64,000 nucleotides of DNA. It comes from Paraburkholderia bonniea. GTDB lineage: Bacteria; Pseudomonadota; Gammaproteobacteria; Burkholderiales; Burkholderiaceae. The DNA is taken from the NCBI RefSeq assembly GCF_009455625.1, contig NZ_QPEQ01000001.1:1426001-1490000 (forward strand), in the 5' to 3' direction. Below, piece after piece: positions 10,737 through 16,963 of this stretch (within the stretch, counting starts at the first letter, position 1; every line of letters begins with the position of its first letter). Both the position numbers and the translations under genes were made by a program. Below the pieces are notes generated by a model that was not told the DNA's origin, did not search any database, and saw nothing but the letters and a program-made list of their open reading frames with translations.

Positions 10737-11024
10737 GGCATTAAACCAGGTCAGGATAAATGGCCAGAAGCTGCCGGAAGAGGCCCGGGACGGCCAGTGC
10801 AGCAGTGCGGATGCCGCCGCAGGTTTCTGGTGAACGGTAATGGAACGGTAACGCGCAGCGCACTTCAGCCGGGAGCGGTGCGGTTGGTGAAAAGCGGAAG
10901 CTGGTTCAGCAGGAACGGGAGGTGCCGCGCGGCGTATGGTCAAGCGGAGGGGAGTCTAACATTCGCGTGTGCCAGCCATGCCCTGAAGCGCAGGGGGAGG
11001 GCTGGGACACGGGGCCTGCCATCT

Positions 11025-11348
11025 TCAGGCGGCAAAAAGCCGGACTGGCTTGAGTAATTTGCCGCCGCGAATGGACCAGTAGCAACTGCAAACCACTAGC
11101 ACTAGCGCGCCGAGCAGCATGGCTTGCGGATCAGGCTTCAGGCCATGGAAGCCATTGACGGTCAGCAGGCCGCGCGCAACGATCAGCGACGCAGCCCATA
11201 ACGCAATGACTGCCTGCACTAGCAGGCGGATGCCCGCTCGCCTGCGGGCACGGTTTTCCAGCGACCAGCTCGCGCGGCGGCGAGTGCAGCAATAGGCAAG
11301 TGCGCACAGTGCGGTCAATAGGATGACGATCCAGTCGGTCAGATTCAT
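11025..11348 (-). CDS. Small hypothetical membrane protein (three TM segments)
   Basis: A 107-residue protein starting MNLTDWIVILLTALCALAYC. The start is fixed by a strong AAGGAGG Shine-Dalgarno eight bases upstream of the ATG; an earlier in-frame ATG overlaps that site and is rejected. Three hydrophobic stretches are visible (residues about 5-21, 43-60 and 74-93), with an Arg-rich loop (RRRASWSLENRARRRAG) between the first two, which by the positive-inside rule is cytoplasmic. I do not recognise the family and see no functional neighbour. Confidence 0.65.
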   Translation of the reverse strand: MNLTDWIVILLTALCALAYCCTRRRASWSLENRARRRAGIRLLVQAVIALWAASLIVARGLLTVNGFHGLKPDPQAMLLGALVLVVCSCYWSIRGGKLLKPVRLFAA

Positions 11349-11551
11349 ATAGGGGGCCTCCTTGCAGAGCGCCACTATAGGAATGCTTATTCCGGTTGCC
11401 TATCGGATTAGGCTTAGAAGCTGTTGTGAAATTAAGTTTATGGGCGGTTAGCTTTTCTGACATGGCATTGAGGACGGTCTGCAAAAGTCCTGGCATTACG
11501 CTGCTGCCCAGCTATCCTGGAAACAGAGCGAATTAGGAGAGGAGCAACCTG

Positions 11552-11620
11552 ATGACGCAGCTTGGGTCCTGGTCTGGATCTGTCAGCGAAGCGCATGTGC
11601 ATGCGGGAATTTCTCGATGA
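11552..11620 (+). CDS. Possible 22-residue peptide or broken gene start
   Basis: ATG preceded at about nine bases by the strong purine-rich site AGGAGAGGAG. It encodes MTQLGSWSGSVSEAHVHAGI plus two residues and then stops. The good ribosome-binding site is the only support. It may be a leader peptide, or the 5' end of a small gene that continues, after a frameshift, in the overlapping frame that starts at 11601. Confidence 0.3.
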   Translation: MTQLGSWSGSVSEAHVHAGISR

Positions 11621-11732
11621 GATGCGACGTGTTGTGTCCTGTGAAGCTGATTACGCTTATCGAGCCGCATTGGCCGCAAGCAGGCTCGCGGTGGCCGGCG
11701 ATAAGGCTGCCGCTACACCGTACCGGTTGTAA
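11601..11732 (+). CDS. Possible 43-residue small protein overlapping the preceding ORF
   Basis: Begins with ATG inside the 22-codon ORF, 20 bases before that ORF ends, in another frame. The peptide (MREFLDEMRRVVSCEADYAY, then an Ala-rich helix) looks like ordinary high-GC coding sequence with a charged amphipathic helix. It has no ribosome-binding site of its own, so translation would be coupled to the upstream ORF, or the two are one frameshifted gene of about 60 residues. Family unknown. Confidence 0.3.
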   Translation: MREFLDEMRRVVSCEADYAYRAALAASRLAVAGDKAAATPYRL

Positions 11733-11786
11733 GCGCGCTTTGTGGTAATCGCGTTATAGCGCCGCGTGGCCAGCACAAAGAGCGCT
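11732..11786. repeat. Imperfect 15-base inverted repeat
   Basis: AGCGCGCTTTGTGGT pairs with AGCACAAAGAGCGCT with two mismatches across a 25-base spacer. It begins at the stop codon of the tiny ORF. No U-tract follows, so it is not a classical terminator; it may be an RNA hairpin or a remnant element end. Confidence 0.4.
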
Positions 11787-12010
11787 ACCCACAATCAAAA
11801 CAGCAACGCTTGAGGTCGGATTTTTCTTGCGTGGAGGGGGCATTGGATAGGCTCACAGTGGGGGACGGCAAAGATTGAAGCGCACATCCTAAGCTGCGCG
11901 ACCCATGGACTTCGTTTTAAACAATGTATGCCTATTTTTTTGAACTTAGGAACGAACAGGCATCACTTCGTTACCTAGTTTGGCAAATCCCACATTTTGG
12001 ATTCATATCA

Positions 12011-13735
12011 ATGACTGACATCTCATCTAACAAAAAAATTTCCTTAAACTCATCCGCGAACGGTAACGCTCAAATATCTAACCATGGTGGTTCAATGGTG
12101 GTGAATGGAGTGGTCAAAACTATATCTACCGTATCACCAAAAAATCCAGTCACGCTCTGCTCATTTCATCTGTCAAAAGCACTCACCAGTGGAGGAGTAA
12201 GCATTTCTAGTGGAGAAAAAATCCCCTTCAGAGAACGGGTAATTTATACTCATAAATTAATTAACAAAACCATGGAAAACATGGTGCTTAAAAAATTAAT
12301 AATTGATCACCTTATTTCGATTGGAAATGAATCAATACTTAATGCATTATTCGATATTTGCAGTGGTGAAATTGGCGAGTTGCCCGATCCTTTTTACCCT
12401 GATCGAAAAATATTGGACCGCTTAAAAAAAGAAAAAAATTATCCGGCAGGCGATTCGTGGAGAGTCAACCTGTTTTTAAATCCCGCTTATAAAATCAATC
12501 CTGATAATGAAAATTACTGGATGTGCGCCTTGAGAGAATTAAGAAATTTGCAAGGTGGGATCGTGTCAGCAGCAGTAGCCGAAATTTCTGAATTACACTA
12601 CCCAGAAAGTCAACTGACCTCGCCTGGCTTAAGCTCGGGGGATGAATTATATGATAAGCGTGACAGCATTATCTCAAGGCTTAAAAACACTCTCAACTAT
12701 TACCGCAATGCCGTTCTTCCACTGGGTTTAATTAGAAAGGATGATGTGTTATTCGATATCCGCAAGATAAATTCTCTTTTTTCCCTCCCTCCAGAAGCCG
12801 GAGAGCCCATCAAGGGAGATCTGGTTATTGAAGGAGATATTGGAATTTACGGCAAGGATTTAAATTTTGATAATTCAGCTTACTCATCAATTACGATTAT
12901 TGATCGTCCAGGGCGGGACGGGCGCAAGAGAAATTATGACCTGCTTGATTGCAAAAAAATTACCCAGATCAAAATTTTAGGTGATTGCGATATTTATGAT
13001 CTCGGAATTCTCGAAAAGCTTAAAAATAATAATACCATAAAAGAGGTAACGCTTGCGCATACTGTTAATGGCCTCGCCGCACCAGGTCTGCATAAAGCGA
13101 TCATGGGGATGAAGGCCCTCGAAAAAGTAATTATATTCCCCCGTTATTCGCTAATAACTGGGGATGCCCAAAAAAATCAAAATCATTTTGATTTTTTATT
13201 TGGAAATAAAAATATTATAAATCTTGAGATTTCATTTTTTAACAACGACAATAGTATTTTTGATTCTTTTACCAAAAATCTTCCTGCCCGTAAAATCAAT
13301 CAATCAATCAAATTTCTTACATTAAAAATCCGTAGCCCAATACCTGAAAAATTAGATCTGCGGCAGTTCGATTTCTCCAGATTCTCTAAATTTGATGCGT
13401 TAACGATAGAGTTGCCGAATGTTGCCAGATTCAATGATTTGGATATTCTATTAAAAATAAAAACCCTTAAAATTCTAAAATTAGAAAAAGGTCCTGCGTT
13501 ATCTATTGCAAACCCTAAATCCAGGGAAGAAGATCTTGGTTTGATTAACCAGTCAATCGCAAATATGCCAAATGTCCTTGCAGCGTCTTTTCAACGTAAA
13601 AATGACATACTAAAAAAATGGCCTGACATGAAACCCTACGCAGACCTGCTTGCGCCAGAATTTAATCTGGTTGTGTCTTTCGATAACCGTTCCCCACTGA
13701 TTATTCATCTGAATGGAGCAGGCACTAAGGAATAG
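12011..13735 (+). CDS. AT-rich orphan protein, leucine-rich-repeat-like; possible effector
   Basis: A 574-residue protein of unknown function starting MTDISSNKKISLNSSANGN. An ATG 29 codons upstream is also open, but the Ser/Asn/Lys-rich start chosen here looks more like a mature N-terminus. There is no signal peptide or membrane helix. The first 55 residues are Ser, Asn, Thr and Gly rich and probably unstructured, a composition seen in type III secretion signals. The C-terminal half has spaced hydrophobic periods (ITQIKILGDCDIYDLGILE, ALEKVIIFPRYSLI, NIINLEISFF, FDALTIELPNV, TLKILKLEKG) resembling irregular leucine-rich repeats. Base composition and codon use (many AAA, AAT, ATT, TTA) differ sharply from all neighbours, which points to horizontal transfer. 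No secretion genes or TTCG-N16-TTCG box were found nearby. An effector role is only a hypothesis. Confidence 0.7.
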   Translation: MTDISSNKKISLNSSANGNAQISNHGGSMVVNGVVKTISTVSPKNPVTLCSFHLSKALTSGGVSISSGEKIPFRERVIYTHKLINKTMENMVLKKLIIDHLISIGNESILNALFDICSGEIGELPDPFYPDRKILDRLKKEKNYPAGDSWRVNLFLNPAYKINPDNENYWMCALRELRNLQGGIVSAAVAEISELHYPESQLTSPGLSSGDELYDKRDSIISRLKNTLNYYRNAVLPLGLIRKDDVLFDIRKINSLFSLPPEAGEPIKGDLVIEGDIGIYGKDLNFDNSAYSSITIIDRPGRDGRKRNYDLLDCKKITQIKILGDCDIYDLGILEKLKNNNTIKEVTLAHTVNGLAAPGLHKAIMGMKALEKVIIFPRYSLITGDAQKNQNHFDFLFGNKNIINLEISFFNNDNSIFDSFTKNLPARKINQSIKFLTLKIRSPIPEKLDLRQFDFSRFSKFDALTIELPNVARFNDLDILLKIKTLKILKLEKGPALSIANPKSREEDLGLINQSIANMPNVLAASFQRKNDILKKWPDMKPYADLLAPEFNLVVSFDNRSPLIIHLNGAGTKE

Positions 13736-14151
13736 CCGTGACGATTCCCAGCCCTGTTAAGTCTGAATGCGCTTGATGACTGGACGGTTGGACGCCGTGA
13801 CATGTGCGATCCTGGAAATGAAATGGCCCGCGCACCGGCTGTGCCATGGTTGCCATTGCTTGACTGCGAAAAGGTCCAGAGGGCCGTCCTATAGAACGGT
13901 TAGCGACCCGGTAAGCAGAGTGGGAACTTTGACCACCTCACCTAAACAGGCCCTTTCGCGGAAGAGGCTTCCGTCGCTGGAACTGGGACACAGGATTGCT
14001 GCTTCAGCACCCATCCAGCACGGCCAGCTCATTGAGCCCCCTAAAATTTCCTCAACACACTGTCCTGAATCGCGTTATCGCGGTAGCCGCTGCCGTACTG
14101 GCCGGCGTATCTGAAGCCCCCCGTCGAGCATGGCGTGGCGCTCAGCCACGA
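13736..14151. other. Low-coding stretch after the orphan gene
   Basis: About 415 bases joining the AT-rich gene to a truncated acetyltransferase. An in-frame ORF exists here (13767-14114), but it has no ribosome-binding site, Cys/Arg/Ser-rich random-looking content and no recognisable motif. I read the region as recombination debris. Confidence 0.45.
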
Positions 14152-14421
14152 GCATTCGGCCAGCTTTATCCCGCTGGCAATATTGAGATGCTGTATGTTG
14201 TGCCATTTGCTGCGCGCCAGGGTTTGGGGCAAGCGTTGCTTGAATGGCTTGAAGCAGCGGCACGCCAGGCTGGGTCCATGTGGTTGACGGCCAAGGTTAG
14301 CCTGAGCGCCCGGAAATGTTTTGCGACTGCTGGTTTTCAGGTGCTCGCAGAGGAAGATGTTCAACGCAACGGCGTGTCATTACGCCGCTTTCGCATGGAG
14401 AAGCCGCTCGCTGCGGCGTGA
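14152..14421 (+). pseudogene. Truncated GNAT-family N-acetyltransferase (C-terminal half)
   Basis: About 90 codons match the second half of a GNAT acetyltransferase: strand beta-4 (NIEMLYVVPFAARQ), the acetyl-CoA pyrophosphate loop (RQGLGQALLEWLEAAARQAG, Q/RxxGxG/A-like) and the C-terminal part SLSARKCFATAGFQVLAEED followed by VSLRRFRMEKPL. The N-terminal half, which should supply the first three strands and the acceptor site, is missing. The sequence upstream in the same frame (from an ATG near 13996) is unlike any GNAT. It is therefore most likely a gene truncated by the rearrangement that brought in the AT-rich gene. A very divergent N-terminus cannot be excluded. Confidence 0.6.
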
Positions 14422-14429
14422 CCTTGGTT

Positions 14430-14900
14430 ATGACGATTTTTATTCACTCTTCTGTGTTCCGCCGTACGGCACTTGCGCTGATCTTGCTGGGCGTGCTCGG
14501 GGCCTGCCATAAAGACGACTCATCTGCCGGGCAAGCGGCGAACAGTTTGACGGATGTGGCCAGACAAGCCAGTGAGAAGTTGGACCAGGCAGCCAGCTTT
14601 GTCGGCCAGCAAGTGGATTCCGCTCGCGCTACGGCGCAGCAGCACATTGGTGCCGCGGCTTCGGCTGCGTTGAGTGCTTCGGCGGCTTCCGGGGCTTCCG
14701 CGCCGGGCGTTACGCTGAACCCTGATGCGCTGGCATCGAGTGCTCAGGCTCATCTGCGCGGCGCAGCCAGCGCGGTGTTAGGCAAGGCGGCGGGACTGAC
14801 TGGCGCGGGTCTCGAAACGGCTGGACGTAAATTGCAGGAGTGGTCTAGTCAGACCTCCGCGGCTGGCAGCGATCCCGCATCGGAAAAAAAATCACAGTAA
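14430..14900 (+). CDS. Small Ala/Ser-rich lipoprotein
   Basis: A 156-residue exported protein. The N-terminus MTIFIHSSVFRRTALALILL ends in the lipobox LGAC, so Cys about residue 29 should be lipidated; the following KDD leaves the outer-membrane or inner-membrane destination open. The mature part is helical and Ala/Gln/Ser-rich (ASEKLDQAASFVGQQVDSA, then repeated Ala-Ser stretches), resembling amphipathic coiled lipoproteins, and ends in a Ser/Lys tail. The start ATG has no strong ribosome-binding site and lies 8 bases after the truncated acetyltransferase stop. Function unknown. Confidence 0.7.
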   Translation: MTIFIHSSVFRRTALALILLGVLGACHKDDSSAGQAANSLTDVARQASEKLDQAASFVGQQVDSARATAQQHIGAAASAALSASAASGASAPGVTLNPDALASSAQAHLRGAASAVLGKAAGLTGAGLETAGRKLQEWSSQTSAAGSDPASEKKSQ

Positions 14901-15263
14901 GACATGCCAGGGAAGTTTGATTCGCACGAAACCCGTGTGGGTGGCGGTTTTTGGGGCGGTTTGGGGCTGCGGCTTTATCTATCGCTTAATGCGCTGGCCA
15001 AGCCAGTGGTGTGAGTCGGCAGGCATGTTATTGCGGCGCATCGCCTATCGCTGGCGGGAGACAGCCCCGTGTTACGCAGGAAGTCACTTCGTCGTGCCGC
15101 CCGGCATTCTGGTGGCGGAGCAGCTTGATGCTTTGATGCTTTGATGCGTCAGATCGTGACGGCTGGGGACGATAGCGCATCGAGGTCTGGGCTGGCGGAG
15201 CCGGGTTTATCTGGTTTCACCGTAACCGGCTCGCCTGGTGATGGCTAGCAGGCTCAGGCAAGT
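14901..15263. other. Non-coding gap
   Basis: About 360 bases between the lipoprotein gene and the convergent cysteine dioxygenase gene. A 75-codon TTG-initiated ORF (14917-15144) has one hydrophobic stretch, but its Trp/Arg/Cys-rich composition and lack of similarity make it doubtful. I see no terminator with a U-tract. Confidence 0.45.
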
Positions 15264-15908
15264 TCAAACAGATTCAGCGACGGCAACGAGATCATTCACC
15301 CGGGTAGCGATTTCCGGTCCTGCGACGCCATACACATGCAGCGATACCGCAGGGGCGTGACTGGCGTTGCCTAGCTGGTGAATGCCGCCCCGGCCTGCAT
15401 GCGTGAACGATATTGCTCCCGTGTTACGCGGATGGCTCCGCACCGCGCTGGCGTGCTCCGTTGTTTGATTCCAGCTAAAGAGCGTTTCCGTCAACGTCCC
15501 CTCAAGCACCGTATAGCCGCACCATGTTTGATGGCCATGCACGGGGCTCATCTGCCCAGGCATCCAGACCAGCGCGACGATGGCATAACGGCCTTGAGGA
15601 TCGGCCGCAAGCAGATGACGCCGGTAGCAATCGGGGGCTCCTTCGCGCTGAGCGGGGGTGAGCAAGGCGGGTGCCGCGATCGCAGAAGCGAGCGCGGCGC
15701 GCACGCCTTGCGCAAAAGCGACGGCTTGCCCGGGCTCGCGGTACGAGGTGCAGAGCGTGTCGAGGGTATTGCACAGCGTCATCAGCGGCAGATTGGCCTT
15801 GGCCGGTGCCGCGCGCGTAACGTTTTGCTGCGGTGTTGGCACGGCGGCCAAATGCGGGTGGCGTGCGACGGAGGAGGGGAGCGTGAGCAGGTCGGTATTG
15901 TGGCGCAT
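15264..15908 (-). CDS. Cysteine dioxygenase-type thiol dioxygenase
   Basis: Cupin-fold non-haem iron enzyme that oxidises cysteine (or a related thiol such as 3-mercaptopropionate) to the sulfinic acid. The first cupin motif SPVHGHQTWCGYTVLEGTLT supplies iron ligands His124 and His126, and the third His is in GGIHQLGN (about residue 177); Cys130 is in the place of the cupin-motif Cys. A longer frame starts at 15998, but a good minus-strand promoter (TATAAA at 15975-15980) lies inside it, so the ATG giving MRHNTDLLTL (214 residues) is preferred. Divergent from an Lrp/AsnC regulator, a common arrangement for amino-acid-responsive control. Substrate choice between cysteine and other thiols cannot be settled here. 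Confidence 0.85.
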   Translation of the reverse strand: MRHNTDLLTLPSSVARHPHLAAVPTPQQNVTRAAPAKANLPLMTLCNTLDTLCTSYREPGQAVAFAQGVRAALASAIAAPALLTPAQREGAPDCYRRHLLAADPQGRYAIVALVWMPGQMSPVHGHQTWCGYTVLEGTLTETLFSWNQTTEHASAVRSHPRNTGAISFTHAGRGGIHQLGNASHAPAVSLHVYGVAGPEIATRVNDLVAVAESV

Positions 15909-15974
15909 GGGAGCAGACGAGCAGGAAATAGCTTGGGTAACCGTGTTTATACCGGTAGGCACGAAGAAAAAGGT

Positions 15975-16009
15975 TTTATACCATTCCCTTTGTTCCATGA
16001 AATTTGGAA
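15975..16009 (-). promoter_or_regulatory. cdo promoter with an overlapping Lrp-type operator
   Basis: Reading the minus strand, TTTCAT (-35) and TATAAA (-10) are 16 bases apart. The -35 lies inside the palindrome TTCCATGAAATTTGGAA (15993-16009, TTCCA-N7-TGGAA), which has the size and symmetry of an Lrp/AsnC site. It also lies 30 bases before the regulator's own start codon. Binding there could control both genes. Confidence 0.55.
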
Positions 16010-16038
16010 TATTTTTCTACTTTCTATGAAGAATAAAG

Positions 16039-16506
16039 ATGGATGCTATTGACATAACCTTGCTGGAGCTACTCCAGGCCGACGCGACGATTCCGGTTGC
16101 CGAACTGGCGCAACGCGTCAACCTCACCCAAACGCCTTGCTGGAAGCGCGTCCAGCGTCTGAAAGAAAGCGGCGTGATTCGCGCTCAGGTCGCCTTGTGC
16201 GATCCACGCAAGCTGGGGGTGGGCACGACGGTCTTTGTGTCGGTGCGGACTAATGAGCACACCGAGGCATGGGCGCAGATGTTTACCCGGGCCGTGCGCG
16301 ATATTCCAGAAGTCGTGGAGGTGTACCGGATGAGCGGCGAGACCGATTACTTATTGCGGGTGGTGGTGTCGGATATCGACGATTACGACCGGATTTACAA
16401 GCAGTTGATCCGGGCGGTGCCGCTGTATGACGTCAGCTCGAGTTTTGCCATGGAGCAGATCAAGTACTCGACGGCGTTGCCCGTGCGCTTGCCGGACGGC
16501 GGCTGA
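16039..16506 (+). CDS. Lrp/AsnC-family transcriptional regulator
   Basis: A 155-residue regulator that senses an amino acid. The N-terminal helix-turn-helix (residues about 5-50: LLELLQADATIPVAELAQRV, then LTQTPCWKRVQRLKESGVI) is followed by the RAM/AsnC ligand-binding domain (VFVSVRTNEHTEAWAQMF, IPEVVEVYRMSGETDYLLRV), with the usual G-E-x-D-Y-L-L signature near residue 100. Divergently transcribed from the cysteine dioxygenase gene, with a palindromic candidate site in the shared promoter. The most economical reading is cysteine-responsive control of cysteine oxidation plus autoregulation. Confidence 0.93.
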   Translation: MDAIDITLLELLQADATIPVAELAQRVNLTQTPCWKRVQRLKESGVIRAQVALCDPRKLGVGTTVFVSVRTNEHTEAWAQMFTRAVRDIPEVVEVYRMSGETDYLLRVVVSDIDDYDRIYKQLIRAVPLYDVSSSFAMEQIKYSTALPVRLPDGG

Positions 16507-16688
16507 ATTTGCCGCGATTTTCCGCAAAAAGGCGGGCGGGGCGAAGACTGCGCCCGCTCGCCGGGATTGCACAACCGCCGGAACCGCTGCATCACTGAAC
16601 CACCGGGCGGGCGCAGCGTAAAATGCGCCTCGCTGGTTTATTCCTGTCTGCTTTTTTATCCTCACCCACCCACAGGCAAAGTGATCTG

Positions 16689-16907
16689 ATGACCCTTCCA
16701 CGCAAGAAAAATCCGACTTCCGGCATCGCTATATTTATCGTGGTGGTGGTTTTGCTGGTGCTGGCCGCGCTGCTGTACAACGCGATTACCGAAAAACGTG
16801 ATTTCGAGCGCCAGAATGACGCGCCGCCTGCTGCTTCCGCCGCAGCACTCGCCGGGGTGCCGTCTGTTAGTGCCAGCACGGCTAGCACGGCCAACGTTCA
16901 AAATTAA
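16689..16907 (+). CDS. Small single-pass membrane protein
   Basis: A 72-residue protein starting MTLPRKKNPTSG, with a basic N-terminus, one strong transmembrane helix (IAIFIVVVVLLVLAALLYNA, about residues 13-32) and a Ser/Ala-rich tail that probably faces the periplasm. An in-frame ATG 22 codons earlier would add a second hydrophobic start; the start is not certain because neither ATG has a good ribosome-binding site. No recognisable family or partner. Confidence 0.55.
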   Translation: MTLPRKKNPTSGIAIFIVVVVLLVLAALLYNAITEKRDFERQNDAPPAASAAALAGVPSVSASTASTANVQN

Positions 16908-16920
16908 ATCCCTCCAGCCT

Positions 16921-16954
16921 GCCCGCCTCAGCCCCTGAAAAAGGGTGAGCGGGC
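16921..16954. terminator. Hairpin between convergent genes
   Basis: GCCCGCCTCAGCCCCT can fold with AGGGTGAGCGGGC through small bulges. It sits between the ends of two convergent genes. No U-tract follows on either strand, so termination activity is uncertain. Confidence 0.3.
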
Positions 16955-16963
16955 TCGTTCCTG

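Larger units (their letters stand above)
11349..12010. other. Low-coding gap with two tiny overlapping ORFs and an inverted repeat
   Basis: The 660 bases before the AT-rich orphan gene contain no recognised gene. Two very short ORFs (listed separately) sit behind an AGGAGAGGAG ribosome-binding site. An imperfect 15-base inverted repeat follows directly (11732-11746 against 11772-11786, two mismatches). The DNA becomes AT-rich near 11.9 kb, which suggests an insertion boundary. No promoter for the orphan gene could be fixed. Confidence 0.5.

Noticed and set aside
10737..11024. Fluoride riboswitch before the FluC gene
   Set aside because: I could not find the conserved GAUGG and pseudoknot segments in the leader.
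11890..12010. Type III secretion box (TTCG-N16-TTCG) before the AT-rich gene
   Set aside because: Two TTCG words exist, but they are 52 bases apart.
13767..14114. 115-codon ORF after the AT-rich gene
   Set aside because: No ribosome-binding site, random-looking composition and no motif.
14917..15144. 75-codon TTG-initiated ORF with a hydrophobic stretch
   Set aside because: Weak start, odd Trp/Arg/Cys content and no recognisable family; left as non-coding.
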